Assembly (NCBI GenBank): GCA_938003685.1
Contig: CALKXT010000160.1
Location: 1 to 64,000, forward strand
Direction of reading: 5' to 3'
Length of the DNA stretch: 64,000 bases
Source of the DNA: an uncultured Sulfitobacter sp.
GTDB lineage: Bacteria; Pseudomonadota; Alphaproteobacteria; Rhodobacterales; Rhodobacteraceae
A program made the translations under genes and the position numbers. The notes under the pieces are model-generated. The model saw only the letters and a list, made by a program, of their open reading frames with translations. It was not told the DNA's origin and ran no database searches. Positions 1-10,921 of the stretch are shown one piece after another (the stretch's first letter is position 1; every line of letters starts with the position of its first letter).

Positions 1-719
1 ACAATATGCACCTGTGGCATAGACATCGCCACGCAGCATCCAATACCGGCAAGGCCCAACAGATATTGTAACGCACGCGGGCTAAGGCCTGAAGATTGGG
101 CGTTTAGGGTTGAGGCGACCTGTGCTGCGTCACGCGCCTCGTCGGGGACCTGCCGACGTAGGGCAAGCGATAGCGGAATGACAAAAACTAATGTGGCGAC
201 CGCCATCACACCATAGACCGCGCGCCAACCGTCGTCTTGCAACACGCCGGCCAAAACCAAAGGCCAGATCGCCCCAGATAGGTAGTTTCCGCTGGCGACA
301 AGGGCCACTGCAATGCCCCGCCTGCGCACAAACCAATGGGAAATATCCGCAATTAAAGGACCAAACCCAACAGCCGATGCAAACCCAACTATCAACTGTG
401 CCAATGAAAGCATCGCAATCGAATGTGACAGGATCGCAAGGCCAAGCCCAAAGACAATCGTCAAAGCCGCAACAATGAGCGACAGCGTCACACCAAAGCG
501 GTCAACGGCGCGCCCGATATAGAAGTTACCTAGAGCAAAACCAATCATCGTCAGAGTATAGGGCAATGCCGCATCCGCACGCGTGGTCGCAAATTCAACC
601 TCGACCGCAGGCATGATCACAATAATCGACCACATCCCCGCATTCGCGACGGTCGCAACCAATAGCGTCAACATCAACCTAAACCATGCATACCTGCTGT
701 CAGTGATGGTTTGCTGCAT
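1..719 (-). CDS. MFS transporter, N-terminal part (3' end beyond window)
   Basis: Major facilitator superfamily permease of the inner membrane; the substrate cannot be told from sequence. Reading the minus strand from the ATG at 719 gives about 239 residues with no stop before the window edge, so the C-terminal half is missing. The protein opens MQQTITDSRYAWFRL, followed by successive hydrophobic segments. The loop after the second segment has the MFS-type pattern GNFYIGRAVDRFG, and the stretch near residue 110 (HWFVRRRGIAVALVASG) is typical of the fourth/fifth helix in the oxalate/monocarboxylate-like branch. It is divergent from motB, with a 145 bp gap. Family assignment is firm; the branch is inference. 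Confidence 0.8.
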   Translation of the reverse strand, partial: MQQTITDSRYAWFRLMLTLLVATVANAGMWSIIVIMPAVEVEFATTRADAALPYTLTMIGFALGNFYIGRAVDRFGVTLSLIVAALTIVFGLGLAILSHSIAMLSLAQLIVGFASAVGFGPLIADISHWFVRRRGIAVALVASGNYLSGAIWPLVLAGVLQDDGWRAVYGVMAVATLVFVIPLSLALRRQVPDEARDAAQVASTLNAQSSGLSPRALQYLLGLAGIGCCVAMSMPQVHI

Positions 720-803
720 CGATGTATTACTCCTTAACCAATATCTGCTGCCAAAGCATCGTCCTGCACAAGCCCGAAAAAGAAGTAGCAACATTTGGAA
801 TTG

Positions 804-820
804 TTAAGTGGGCGGTAAAC
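804..820 (+). promoter_or_regulatory. CtrA-like box upstream of motB
   Basis: TTAA, seven bases, then GTAAAC, lying about 45 bp before the motB start. CtrA in alphaproteobacteria recognises TTAA-N7-TTAA(C); this copy has one mismatch in the second half-site. Similar pairs with the same spacing occur before flgE, fliF, the flagellin and fliK. Confidence 0.35.
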
Positions 821-864
821 CTTGGCCGGTTACAAAGGTCATGGGTGAATAAAAGGTGGTGGAG

Positions 865-1707
865 ATGGGTGCGCAAGCTAATGTGGCACCAGTCATCATT
901 AAACGTAAAAAGATCATCAAAGGCGGTGGGCATCATGGTGGTGCTTGGAAAGTCGCTTATGCGGATTTCGTAACCGCGATGATGGCGTTTTTTATGTTGA
1001 TGTGGCTGTTGAATGCGACGACTGAAAAACAACGCAAAGGGCTTGCGGATTACTTCGCGCCCACGATTGCGATCAACCGCGTGTCGGGGGGCGGCAATGG
1101 TGCATTTGGCGGCGAAAGTATTTTTTCGGAACAGACGCTTCCGAAGATGGGCACCGGTGCAACAGCGGATCATTCGTCCCGTGAAGTGAATGCGCGCGGC
1201 GACAGCGGAACTTCTGCAGACGAAGGTGAGCAGGTAGAGGCATTTAAGGAAGTTGAACAGGCGCTGATGGGCCGAGGTGGCGAATCCATGGTCATGGAAA
1301 ATGCCCTTGAACACATCGTGACACGCATCACTGACGAAGGTTTGGTGATTGAGTTATTTGAATTGGACGATGTGCCACTGTTTGAAGATGGCACCAACAA
1401 GCCAACCCAATTGCTGCGCGAGTTGGCAACTGTCATTGCTGGAAGCATTAAGGTCGTCACCAACAAAATAGCTGTTGGTGGGCATGTGAGCGCCGATGCA
1501 GTTGTGCTACGCAACAGTCCTGTGTGGGAGTTATCCGCCCAGCGTGCGTCGCAGATGCGGCTGCTGTTACAAGACGTAGGTATTAAACCGACGCGCGTTC
1601 AGCGGGTGACAGGACACGCCGATCGCGATCCTGTGCTGAGCAATACAATGGCCCGGCGCAACAACCGAATTGAGGTTATTTTACTGCGCAACATAAAGCG
1701 TAATTAA
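865..1707 (+). CDS. motB: Flagellar motor stator protein MotB
   Basis: Peptidoglycan-anchored stator subunit that pairs with MotA to couple ion flow to rotation. The 280-residue product has the MotB N-terminus: a basic tail with a His/Gly run, then one membrane helix with the ion-binding aspartate in YADFVTAMMAFF (about D34). The linker is acidic and the C-terminal half is an OmpA-like peptidoglycan-binding domain ending in the VTGHADRDPV region and RRNNRIEVI. I chose the ATG at 865, which follows a GGTGGTGGAG ribosome site; an in-frame GTG at 856 sits inside that site. It is the first gene of the motB-flgE-flgK-flgL-flgI group, while its partner motA is 27 kb away at 28420. Confidence 0.93.
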   Translation: MGAQANVAPVIIKRKKIIKGGGHHGGAWKVAYADFVTAMMAFFMLMWLLNATTEKQRKGLADYFAPTIAINRVSGGGNGAFGGESIFSEQTLPKMGTGATADHSSREVNARGDSGTSADEGEQVEAFKEVEQALMGRGGESMVMENALEHIVTRITDEGLVIELFELDDVPLFEDGTNKPTQLLRELATVIAGSIKVVTNKIAVGGHVSADAVVLRNSPVWELSAQRASQMRLLLQDVGIKPTRVQRVTGHADRDPVLSNTMARRNNRIEVILLRNIKRN

Positions 1708-1735
1708 TCCAGCCAAATAGGATGCATTTTATCTG

Positions 1736-1751
1736 TTAGCGCGGTGTTAAG
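1736..1751 (+). promoter_or_regulatory. CtrA-like box upstream of flgE
   Basis: TTAG-N7-TTAAG, about 57 bp before the flgE ATG. It has the same seven-base spacing as the motB copy, with one mismatch to TTAA in the first half. Assignment to CtrA is inference. Confidence 0.35.
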
Positions 1752-1807
1752 CTGGACGCGCCTATGTGTTGATCCAACTTTGATTGATACAGCAGAAAGG
1801 CGTGTCC

Positions 1808-3109
1808 ATGACAATTTCATCTTCGCTCAACGCAGGGGTTGCGGGCTTGCAAGCGAACGCAACACGGCTTGCGTCCATTTCCGACAACATCGCAAATTCG
1901 TCGACGTATGGATATAAGCGGGTTCAAACCGACTTTCATTCAATGGTTATTTCGTCAAACGGCGGCACGTACTCTGCTGGTGGGGTGCGCGCGACAACGC
2001 AACGGTTGATTGATCAGCGCGGGCCTCTTGTCGCTACAAATAATGCAACAGACCTTGCGGTGCGTGGGCGTGGTTTTTTGCCAGTTGCACAAGCATCTGA
2101 CGTCAGTGTTGGGAATGGCGATACGTCAATGCTGCTCACTACAACAGGGTCATTCCGAACCGATTCTGATGGCTATCTACGATCTACTTCTGGTTTGGTC
2201 CTCTTGGGCTGGCCAGCCCAAGCTGATGGTACGATCCCCACATTTCCACGCGACACCGCTGATGGACTGGAACCCGTCCAAATCAACGTCAATCAATTCT
2301 CTGGAGAGCCGACCACAAACATGACCCTAGGCGTTAACTTGCCTGCAACTGAGACTATTGCAGGGGCCAGTGGTGATGTCCAAGAGTTGTCTGTTGAGTA
2401 TTATAATAATCTCGGGATTTCCGAGAGTATCAATATCAACTTTACACCATCCGTACCTGGGACAGGTTCATCGAACGAATGGACGATGACGCTGACGGAT
2501 TCAGTTAATCCCGGCACTGTTATTGGTGAATACTTAATGACCTTTACCGACAATCAAACGGCAGGTGGTACATTGGCTTCGGTAACGACACTCAGTGGCG
2601 GTGCCTATGATCCGGCGACAGGCAACTTTATCGTAAATGTTGCGGGTGGCCCAATTGAAATTGATGTCGGCATGATCGGTGAAAGCGACGGCATCACACA
2701 ATTATCAGACAGCTTTGCACCTGTATCTATTTCAAAAGATGGCTCGCCCGTGGGCAACATGACATCGGTTGAGGTGGATGCAAACGGCTATGTTCATGCT
2801 TATTTTGATACGGGCATTACCCGCACCGTTTATCAAATTCCCCTTGTTGATCTGCCCAATCCAAACGGCATGGTGGCGTTGGATCATCAAACCTATCAGC
2901 CATCGGTGGACAGCGGATCATTCTTTTTGTGGGACGCAAGTGATGGACCAACGGGCGATGTTGTCTCCTTTGCGCTTGAAGAATCCGCAACCGATGTTGC
3001 AGGCGAATTGACCTCTATGATTCAAACACAGCGTGCATATTCATCGAATGCAAAGGTCATTCAGACTGTCGACGAAATGCTACAGGAAACGACCAACATC
3101 AAACGCTGA
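1808..3109 (+). CDS. flgE: Flagellar hook protein FlgE
   Basis: Subunit of the flagellar hook, exported through the flagellar type III apparatus. The 433-residue product has the rod/hook family N-terminus (SSLNAGVAGLQANATRLASI, then SDNIANSSTYGYKR) and the matching C-terminal helix (TSMIQTQRAYSSNAKVIQTVD). The middle (residues about 100-350) is the variable hook domain with FlgE D2-like sequence. The ATG at 1808 is preceded by an AAAGG site at 1797-1801; an upstream in-frame start at 1784 would add eight residues ahead of the conserved N-terminus and is unlikely. flgK follows 43 bp later. Confidence 0.95.
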   Translation: MTISSSLNAGVAGLQANATRLASISDNIANSSTYGYKRVQTDFHSMVISSNGGTYSAGGVRATTQRLIDQRGPLVATNNATDLAVRGRGFLPVAQASDVSVGNGDTSMLLTTTGSFRTDSDGYLRSTSGLVLLGWPAQADGTIPTFPRDTADGLEPVQINVNQFSGEPTTNMTLGVNLPATETIAGASGDVQELSVEYYNNLGISESININFTPSVPGTGSSNEWTMTLTDSVNPGTVIGEYLMTFTDNQTAGGTLASVTTLSGGAYDPATGNFIVNVAGGPIEIDVGMIGESDGITQLSDSFAPVSISKDGSPVGNMTSVEVDANGYVHAYFDTGITRTVYQIPLVDLPNPNGMVALDHQTYQPSVDSGSFFLWDASDGPTGDVVSFALEESATDVAGELTSMIQTQRAYSSNAKVIQTVDEMLQETTNIKR

Positions 3110-3152
3110 TGTGGCTGTAACATAAAGACCTTCAATCAAAGGAAACCATGTC

Positions 3153-4607
3153 ATGACCATATCCGGGGCATTGTCCAACGCCATGTCTGGCTTGCGCGCA
3201 GCAGGACGCGGGGCAGAATTGGTATCATCCAATATATCGAATGCATTGACACCCGGATATGGAAGGCGTGTGCTATCGTTATCGTCATCCAGTATCGGTA
3301 CGTATGGCGGCGTGCAGGTCAATGGTATCACACGCATTGTAGATGCAGGGTTGGCATCAGATCGACGACTTGCAGATGCCGAAAATAGTAATGCAAGCCT
3401 ATCGGCCAACTTCTTTGCACGGATCGAAAGCTTACTTGGAACTCCGGACAATCCAGCATCGTTGTCAGCTCAATTTTCTGGATTTGAGAATGCCCTCATC
3501 ACCGCAGCAAGTCGCCCAGATGCGCCCGAACGCCTAAGTGGTGCGGTTACCAACGCGCAGGATTTGATAGCCAGCGTTGGTCAAACATCGGCCGGCATTC
3601 AAGATGCGCGCACGCAAGCCGACCAAACCATCGCAAGTCAAGTTAACGAATTGAATGTGGCCTTGCGACAAGTACAAGCGCTGAATTCGCAGATTACGTC
3701 GGCACAGGTACAAAGTGGAAATGTGGCTGCATTGCTGGATCAACGACAACAAGTCGTTGATCAAATCGGGGTTCTCGTTCCGATACGTGAGGTCCCACGC
3801 GACAACGGTCAAATCGCGCTCTACACCACGGGTGGGGCCGTGCTGATTGATGGTGGTGCCGCAACAATTGGCTTTGAACCTGTCAATCTCGTTACGCCTT
3901 ATATGACTCTGTCATCTGGAACCCTTTCAGGGCTGACATTAAATGGAAATTCGATCCGTACGGATTCAGAAAAAGGGGCCTTGCGAGGTGGGGCATTGGG
4001 TGCGCAATTTGCGATCCGCGATGAGTTTTCTATCGAGGCACAAACGCAATTGGATGCGCTTGCGCGTGATTTGGTTGAAAGATTCCAAGATCCTACTGTT
4101 GACCCAACACTATCCACTGGCGATCCCGGATTATTCACCGACAATGGTGGCGCTTTCGATCCTTTGAATGAAACTGGGTTGTCCGAACGGTTAATGTTAA
4201 ACGCCGCCGTTGATCCGGATCAGGGGGGGCAAGCCTGGCGACTAAGGGATGGCTTGAATTCAACTGCACAGGGGAATGTCGGTGACGCCAGTTTGTTACG
4301 CAGCTTTACAGATGCGTTAACCAATGCCCGCACCCCAGCAAGTGGCAGTTTTGGTGGGGGAGCATTTTCCGCAATTAACCTAGTATCGACCCTTGCTTCG
4401 TATGTTGGCGCTGACCGAACACAAGCGGAACAATCGCAAAGCTATGCTTCTGCCCGACTTTCGGAATTAACAGAACGTCAATTGGCCGATGGTGTCGACA
4501 GTGATGATGAGATCGCCCGATTGATGGTGATCGAACAAGCCTATGCAGCCAATGCTCGCGTAATCGAGGCCGTGGATGAAATGATGCAAACAATGTTGAG
4601 GTTGTAA
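3153..4607 (+). CDS. flgK: Flagellar hook-associated protein FlgK
   Basis: Hook-filament junction protein. The 484-residue product begins with the conserved helix SGALSNAMSGLRAAGRG, then SSNISNALTPGYGRR, and ends with IEQAYAANARVIEAVDEMMQ, the paired terminal coils of FlgK. It is at the short end for the family, as usual for Rhodobacterales. The start ATG is preceded by AAAGG. It lies between flgE and flgL, with flgL starting only 2 bp after its stop, so translation is probably coupled. Confidence 0.94.
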   Translation: MTISGALSNAMSGLRAAGRGAELVSSNISNALTPGYGRRVLSLSSSSIGTYGGVQVNGITRIVDAGLASDRRLADAENSNASLSANFFARIESLLGTPDNPASLSAQFSGFENALITAASRPDAPERLSGAVTNAQDLIASVGQTSAGIQDARTQADQTIASQVNELNVALRQVQALNSQITSAQVQSGNVAALLDQRQQVVDQIGVLVPIREVPRDNGQIALYTTGGAVLIDGGAATIGFEPVNLVTPYMTLSSGTLSGLTLNGNSIRTDSEKGALRGGALGAQFAIRDEFSIEAQTQLDALARDLVERFQDPTVDPTLSTGDPGLFTDNGGAFDPLNETGLSERLMLNAAVDPDQGGQAWRLRDGLNSTAQGNVGDASLLRSFTDALTNARTPASGSFGGGAFSAINLVSTLASYVGADRTQAEQSQSYASARLSELTERQLADGVDSDDEIARLMVIEQAYAANARVIEAVDEMMQTMLRL

Positions 4608-4609
4608 AC

Positions 4610-5614
4610 ATGACAGCTGTTTCCTTGGGGGATCTCGCGCAAACTTTCATGCTGCGCCAACGCAATACTGCGCTCAAGTATGACATGAACCGACTGACGA
4701 CAGAATTGGCAACTGGTCAAGTGGCCGATGTGCGTCAGGTATTGGCTGGAAATTACAGCTATCTAACTGACCTAGAAAGGAAAAGAGATATTCTGGCTGG
4801 CTATGGTGTAGCCACATCAGAGGCCACACATTTTGCCAGCACGATGCAAACAGCACTAGGCCGTTTCGATGATTTAACCCAAACCTTGTCGAGTAGTTTA
4901 ATAATTGCAGGCACTGGCGCAACTGGACCAAATGGTACTGATACAGCTTCTGAGGCAAGAAATACGCTGAATGCTATGGTTGGAACGCTCAACACTGATA
5001 TCGCAGGTCGCTATTTATTTGCCGGCACTGCGACGAACCAGCCGCCACTTGTTGACGCTGATGCGCTTCTCGATGCTGTGAAAATTGCTGTGGCTGGTTC
5101 AACGAATCCTACAGACATTATGGTAGCTGCAAAATCATGGTTCGAGTCCCCTGCTGGATTTCCTTCTCTTGCTTATCTTGGTGCAGATGATCCACTTTCT
5201 CCATTTACTCTTTCTCAGACCGAAAGTGTTGCATTGGACGTGCGCGCAACAGACCCAAATCTCAGCAAAATGCTGCGAATGGCTGCTGTTGCAGCACTCG
5301 CTGATGACGCATCCCTTGCATTAGATGTGGCAGCACAGTCTGAGCTGTACGCAATGGCCGGTCAGGAAATGTTCGCCACGCAAAACGACATAACGGCACT
5401 GCGCGCGAATGTTGGCTTTGCAGAAGCGCGTGTCGAAGGAATCGCAGTTCGTAACGCCGCCGAAGTTACAAGCCTAGGTTTTGCAAAATCGGCATTGCTA
5501 GCAGTAGATCCGTTTGAAACAGCAACCCAACTGGAGGAAGTTCAATTCCAGCTTCAAAGCCTATATTCCGTCACTGTTCGCATGTCACAACTTTCATTAG
5601 TGAACTTCCTGTGA
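4610..5614 (+). CDS. flgL: Flagellar hook-associated protein FlgL
   Basis: Second hook-filament junction protein, related to flagellin. The 334-residue product has a flagellin-like N-terminal helix (LRQRNTALKYDMNRLTTELATGQ) and C-terminal helix (ATQLEEVQFQLQSLYSVTVRMSQLSLVNFL region), with a low-conservation centre. Position immediately after flgK is diagnostic. Its TGA overlaps the flgI ATG by one base (TGATG at 5612-5616). Confidence 0.9.
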   Translation: MTAVSLGDLAQTFMLRQRNTALKYDMNRLTTELATGQVADVRQVLAGNYSYLTDLERKRDILAGYGVATSEATHFASTMQTALGRFDDLTQTLSSSLIIAGTGATGPNGTDTASEARNTLNAMVGTLNTDIAGRYLFAGTATNQPPLVDADALLDAVKIAVAGSTNPTDIMVAAKSWFESPAGFPSLAYLGADDPLSPFTLSQTESVALDVRATDPNLSKMLRMAAVAALADDASLALDVAAQSELYAMAGQEMFATQNDITALRANVGFAEARVEGIAVRNAAEVTSLGFAKSALLAVDPFETATQLEEVQFQLQSLYSVTVRMSQLSLVNFL

Positions 5615-6714
5615 TGCGTTTTGCACCTCTGATTAGCGCACTTTTCCTATTTGCCACCGTGGCCACAGCGAGCCCAGTTCGGATAAAGGATTTGGTTGAT
5701 TTTGATGGTGTTCGGGGCAACGACCTTGTTGGGTACGGGTTGGTGGTTGGCCTTGATGGCACAGGTGATGGACTGCGAAATGCGCCTTTTACCGAAGACA
5801 TCATGACAAATATTCTTGAACGCCTTGGTGTAAACGTAACAGGTGAACAATTTCGCCCCAAAAATGTCGCTGCTGTTTTAGTAACCGCGATATTGCCCCC
5901 ATTTGCGAGAGCAGGCGGCCAGATTGATGTGACTGTTTCAGCCATCGGTGATGCAAAAAGCTTGATGGGCGGCACGTTGATCATGACGCCGATGAATGCT
6001 GCTGATGGTCAGATATATGCAGTATCACAAGGTACAATTATTGCAGGTGGGGCTGTCGCTGAAGGTGACGCCGGGCGCGTCACACAAGGCGTACCAACTT
6101 CAGGTGTCATTCCCTCTGGTGGTCGCGTGGAACGAGAAATTGAGTTTCAACTTTCTTCATTAGAAGATTTAAGATTGGCCCTAAGGGAAGCGGATTTTAC
6201 AACTGCGGGGCGGATTGAACAGGCAATAAACCGTGATTTTGGTCGTCGTGTCGCGGTCATGCTGGATAGTGGTACAGTCCAACTAAATGTTCCCGCAACC
6301 CGAATGGCTTCCGTAGCACATGCGCTGGGTCGGATTGAGAATATCGCGGTAGAGCCAGAACGAAAAGCCCGCGTCGTCGTAGATCAGCGTTCGGGCACCA
6401 TAGTAATGGGCGAAGATGTACGAATTTCTAGAGTAGCAGTCTCACAAGGCAATCTGACACTTCGTATTCAAGAGGCTCCAATCGTTGTGCAGCCAAACCC
6501 GTTTTCGCAAGGTGATACCATTGTCGTCCCTAGAACAAATGCTGCCATTCAAGAAGAACCTGGAATAGGCCTTGCTGAAGTTCCGTCTGGAGCTTCACTT
6601 TCAGAAGTTATTGCTGGGCTTAATGCCTTGGGCGTTTCACCTCGTGACATGATTGATATACTGAAAAGTATAAAGGCTGCTGGTGCGTTACATGCAGAAT
6701 TTGTTGTCAGGTAG
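5614..6714 (+). CDS. flgI: Flagellar P-ring protein FlgI
   Basis: Periplasmic subunit of the P ring around the flagellar rod. The 366-residue product has a short signal peptide (about 20 residues, ending near ATAS) and the FlgI core: VRIKDLVDFDGVRGNDLVGYG, GLDGTGDG, NVAAVLVTA, then a C-terminal end GVSPRDMIDILKSIKAAGALHAEFVVR. The ATG at 5614 overlaps the flgL stop; GTG at 5611 is an alternative. It is the last plus-strand gene of this operon. Its stop lies 10 bp from the stop of the convergent membrane-protein gene at 6725, with no obvious terminator between them. Confidence 0.96.
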   Translation: MRFAPLISALFLFATVATASPVRIKDLVDFDGVRGNDLVGYGLVVGLDGTGDGLRNAPFTEDIMTNILERLGVNVTGEQFRPKNVAAVLVTAILPPFARAGGQIDVTVSAIGDAKSLMGGTLIMTPMNAADGQIYAVSQGTIIAGGAVAEGDAGRVTQGVPTSGVIPSGGRVEREIEFQLSSLEDLRLALREADFTTAGRIEQAINRDFGRRVAVMLDSGTVQLNVPATRMASVAHALGRIENIAVEPERKARVVVDQRSGTIVMGEDVRISRVAVSQGNLTLRIQEAPIVVQPNPFSQGDTIVVPRTNAAIQEEPGIGLAEVPSGASLSEVIAGLNALGVSPRDMIDILKSIKAAGALHAEFVVR

Positions 6715-6724
6715 CACGTCACTG

Positions 6725-7975
6725 TCAAAACAGCCTTATCTGGCGAAATAATATTGCCGTTAGACCCGGCAAAATGCCAAATCGCAAACCCAATATCGTT
6801 GCCGCCGCGGCAGTTGCTGCAAAGCGAACGCATGCAAATACAATTGCCAAATCAATAATGTCTATCTTGTGCATGATGGCTGGCAACAACCAGATCATCA
6901 ACACACTCATGCTCGCTAATAATACCGCTTCTCGCTGCTTCTTAGTAACCTCCAGCAAAATCGAAGTCGCGCCAAAGAAAGCAGGTGCAGATTCAGCAAG
7001 AACAACCCATGCTAATAACTTCTGCGCTGCGTCAGAACCAACACCAACGAAGCCTAAAAAGTATGGCCCCGCGCTGAGCACTGCCAAACATGCGCCGCCG
7101 CCAATCAACAATACACTCAGATTGACCCGCGCAGCCACGGCCACAAATTCAGTATTTTTTCCTTGCACAAAAGCAGAGCACAACGGTGCCCTCAGTTTAC
7201 TGGTTAACGATCCTAAGGTCAGTCCGATGACACCTGCGATCCCTCTCACCAGAAGATAGACAAGCACCTGATCTGGGGGGAATATCCAAGGCAAAATCAA
7301 AAGATCTGCATTTCGAAATAGTAATGGCACAGCAACACTTACCGAGTGACCTAAGAATGCAGCCCACGGCACTGTATTCGAACGAGGCCCAGCCAGAAGC
7401 AAGGGTTTCCATAAAAAACCCATCAACACACAGAGCATAACAGCAATGGTTGATGTCAGAACTAAATCAGCATTTACGGGTCTAAATTTTGTTGCCAATG
7501 CTATCACGCAGGCGACGAACAGTAGACGTGTCTGCATGACGGATCTCATCCACATTCGAGCATTTCTTTGAAAGTTTATTGTGCTCTTGATAAGCGTCAA
7601 TATCAGGCACAGGCCTAAAACACAGAGCATAGAAAAATAGTGATTTCTGAAAAACACCAACAGATCAGCGTAAGCTGCGAAAACCAAAAAACTTGTGAGG
7701 ATAACCCACCGCAACATAATATGACCGACACAATCCTCCAAGCTTAGAGGGGAGTCGAAACAAGGTTCTTGCCTGTATAGCCCTGCAATAAGAAATTCGC
7801 TAAATAGCTCCGATAGAAGCAAACTGAACAGGCAAATCGAAAAAGTTTTTGCATCAACACATTGATACAAAACGATGCTCAAAAGCACCCAACTGCCAGC
7901 AGTGCTTAAGCAAGCAAGGGTAGTATTGGGCAATCGAGAATGTACGCCAATCATACCACAAGCCCGCCAAGGCAT
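6725..7975 (-). CDS. Polysaccharide flippase-like polytopic membrane protein
   Basis: Very hydrophobic protein with about 10-12 predicted membrane segments, in the style of the Wzx/MOP superfamily of oligosaccharide flippases. The layout fits: paired helices, a central FRNADLLILPWIFPPDQVLVY region like the Wzx segment that follows helix 7, and a C-terminal AESAPAFFGATSILLEVTKKQ region. No catalytic motif is present. The start is uncertain: an ATG at 7975 (416 residues) is given here, but the frame is open to a TTG at 8050 (441 residues), and an ATG at 7954 would also leave a normal first helix. No glycosyltransferases are adjacent, so a role in glycan export is inference only. Confidence 0.6.
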   Translation of the reverse strand: MPWRACGMIGVHSRLPNTTLACLSTAGSWVLLSIVLYQCVDAKTFSICLFSLLLSELFSEFLIAGLYRQEPCFDSPLSLEDCVGHIMLRWVILTSFLVFAAYADLLVFFRNHYFSMLCVLGLCLILTLIKSTINFQRNARMWMRSVMQTRLLFVACVIALATKFRPVNADLVLTSTIAVMLCVLMGFLWKPLLLAGPRSNTVPWAAFLGHSVSVAVPLLFRNADLLILPWIFPPDQVLVYLLVRGIAGVIGLTLGSLTSKLRAPLCSAFVQGKNTEFVAVAARVNLSVLLIGGGACLAVLSAGPYFLGFVGVGSDAAQKLLAWVVLAESAPAFFGATSILLEVTKKQREAVLLASMSVLMIWLLPAIMHKIDIIDLAIVFACVRFAATAAAATILGLRFGILPGLTAILFRQIRLF

Positions 7976-8450
7976 CTTATTAATAAAACGAAATAACCCA
8001 CTAAAAACACTCGCAATTGCAGATAAGTGCCACCCCGACACAGAACTCAATATGCAGCTAAGCGGGTTGACCGGCCCTTAAGGCCAGACAGCAATCAGCT
8101 TCAGTTTTTATTAGATTTAAGCGTGCGGCGCACGAGGATACACGTCAGACGAAACTGCTCAAAGTGGCTCCGCTGGCCAAACTAGATCGAATATGTGCCC
8201 AAATTGGCTATAAACCTTAGCTGGGAAAGTACAGCGCCAGCCATCATTCGTCTTTGATAACCCTCTAGACCTTTAGTCTGACATCTAAGCACCCAACAAT
8301 GTTTAGGCGACAGTTATAGCCTGAATCAAGGCACAGGAAGGTTCTCGAATTGTGCGATACTATGGGCACCCTGTCGCGCGCCCAGTGCAGGCGCGACAAA
8401 TACTCATGCTAAAGTAAACCCAAGCATTTGCTGATATTGCTGAAAGTAGA
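7976..8450. other. Intergenic region with one hairpin, no gene seen
   Basis: Between the start of the flippase-like gene and the end of haaO, both on minus. I see no convincing reading frame. The only structure is the inverted repeat at 8372-8398. The upstream control of the flippase-like gene must lie in this stretch. Confidence 0.5.
8372..8398 (-). terminator. Hairpin downstream of haaO
   Basis: Perfect 8 bp inverted repeat TGTCGCGC / GCGCGACA with an 11-base loop, 53 bp past the haaO stop. There is no clear T run on the minus strand, so termination is a guess. Confidence 0.35.
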
Positions 8451-9987
<1,537 letters not shown>

Positions 9988-10064
9988 CGGGCGGACCTGT
10001 GTTGGAAAACCTGTATGTTCAGAATTTAGAAGGCCGCATCGCAGCGAAATTGCCAACATGAAAC

Positions 10065-10089
10065 GGTAAAATTAGATATCAAAATTACC
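10065..10089. promoter_or_regulatory. Interrupted palindrome between divergent arms (possible LysR site)
   Basis: Imperfect 25-base dyad, GGTAA and TTACC as outer arms with AGATATC near the centre; 9 of 12 base pairs match. It lies between the divergent starts at 9987 and 10145, where a LysR-type regulator such as the one encoded at 10918 would be expected to bind. Binding is inference. Confidence 0.35.
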
Positions 10090-10144
10090 TATACCAGAGG
10101 GCGACCAATTCCGATTACAACTGGATCAACAAAGGGAACACAGT

Positions 10145-10921
10145 ATGAAAATAGGTTTGATCGGCAACGGGGCAATTGCAGGTTTTGTGCAAAATGCGCT
10201 GAAACAGAGACCTCATAGCGTTGATGCCATTCTTGTGCGACAGGCACGTGTTGCGGATAATCCAAACATCCATGTGGGGTCCGTACAGGATTTTTCTGAG
10301 GATCTGGATCTTGTGATTGATTGTGCTGGGCACGCAGCCCTTGCCATGCATGGTCCAGCAGTTTTGGCGCGTGGGATCGATTTGGTTACTGTCTCACTTG
10401 GTGCGTTAGCAGACGAAAGTGTTCTTCAAAGCCTTGAGGCTGCGGCCCACACAGGGAATGCAAAACTGCACCTTGCAAGTGGGGCGATTGGCGCGCTGGA
10501 TTGCCTTCAGGCAGCACGTGTCGGCCATCTGGAGAATGTCACATATGTTGGCCGTAAACCACCAACCGGATGGCGCGATTCACCTGCCGAGCAAAAAATT
10601 GATCTCGCCGCACTGAAGACTGGCGCAAAAACCCACTTCGAAGGAACCGCACGTGAAGCCGCCCTCGCCTACCCTAAAAATGCCAATGTTGCCGCCGCAG
10701 TCGCACTTGCCGGTGTTGGATTCGATAAAACGAGCGTGCGCTTGATCGCAGATGCAGATGTCAGCGCGAATATCCACGAGATTGAGGCAATAGGCGACTT
10801 TGGTAGCTTCACCTTCAGGATCAATGGGCAGTCCCTGCCCGACAATCCCCGCAGTTCGGCCCTTGCCGCGATGAGTGTTATCAGCAAGCTAGATCGTCTC
10901 AACGGGGTGATGTCACTATGA
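10145..10921 (+). CDS. nadX: L-aspartate dehydrogenase
   Basis: NAD(P)-dependent enzyme converting L-aspartate to iminoaspartate/oxaloacetate. The 258-residue product carries the family signature throughout: nucleotide fold GNGAIA (7-12), SLGALADE, ASGAIGALD, GRKPPTGW, YPKNANVAAAVALAG and DNPRSSALAAMSV. The ATG follows AAAGGGAA. In NAD synthesis NadX feeds NadA, but no nadA or nadC is nearby. Here it sits divergent from haaO and the DapA-like gene and overlaps lysR by four bases (ATGA), so a catabolic role on an amino acid or imine of the pathway is possible. Family call firm, pathway uncertain. Confidence 0.88.
   Translation: MKIGLIGNGAIAGFVQNALKQRPHSVDAILVRQARVADNPNIHVGSVQDFSEDLDLVIDCAGHAALAMHGPAVLARGIDLVTVSLGALADESVLQSLEAAAHTGNAKLHLASGAIGALDCLQAARVGHLENVTYVGRKPPTGWRDSPAEQKIDLAALKTGAKTHFEGTAREAALAYPKNANVAAAVALAGVGFDKTSVRLIADADVSANIHEIEAIGDFGSFTFRINGQSLPDNPRSSALAAMSVISKLDRLNGVMSL

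Noticed and set aside
727-1314. 195-residue minus-strand frame over motB
   Set aside because: It is antisense to the conserved MotB coding sequence, has no ribosome site and no recognisable features; a shadow frame.
6774-7259. 161-residue plus-strand frame over the flippase-like gene
   Set aside because: Antisense to a protein with regular membrane helices; Thr/Ala/Asn-rich composition is the usual mirror of hydrophobic coding sequence.
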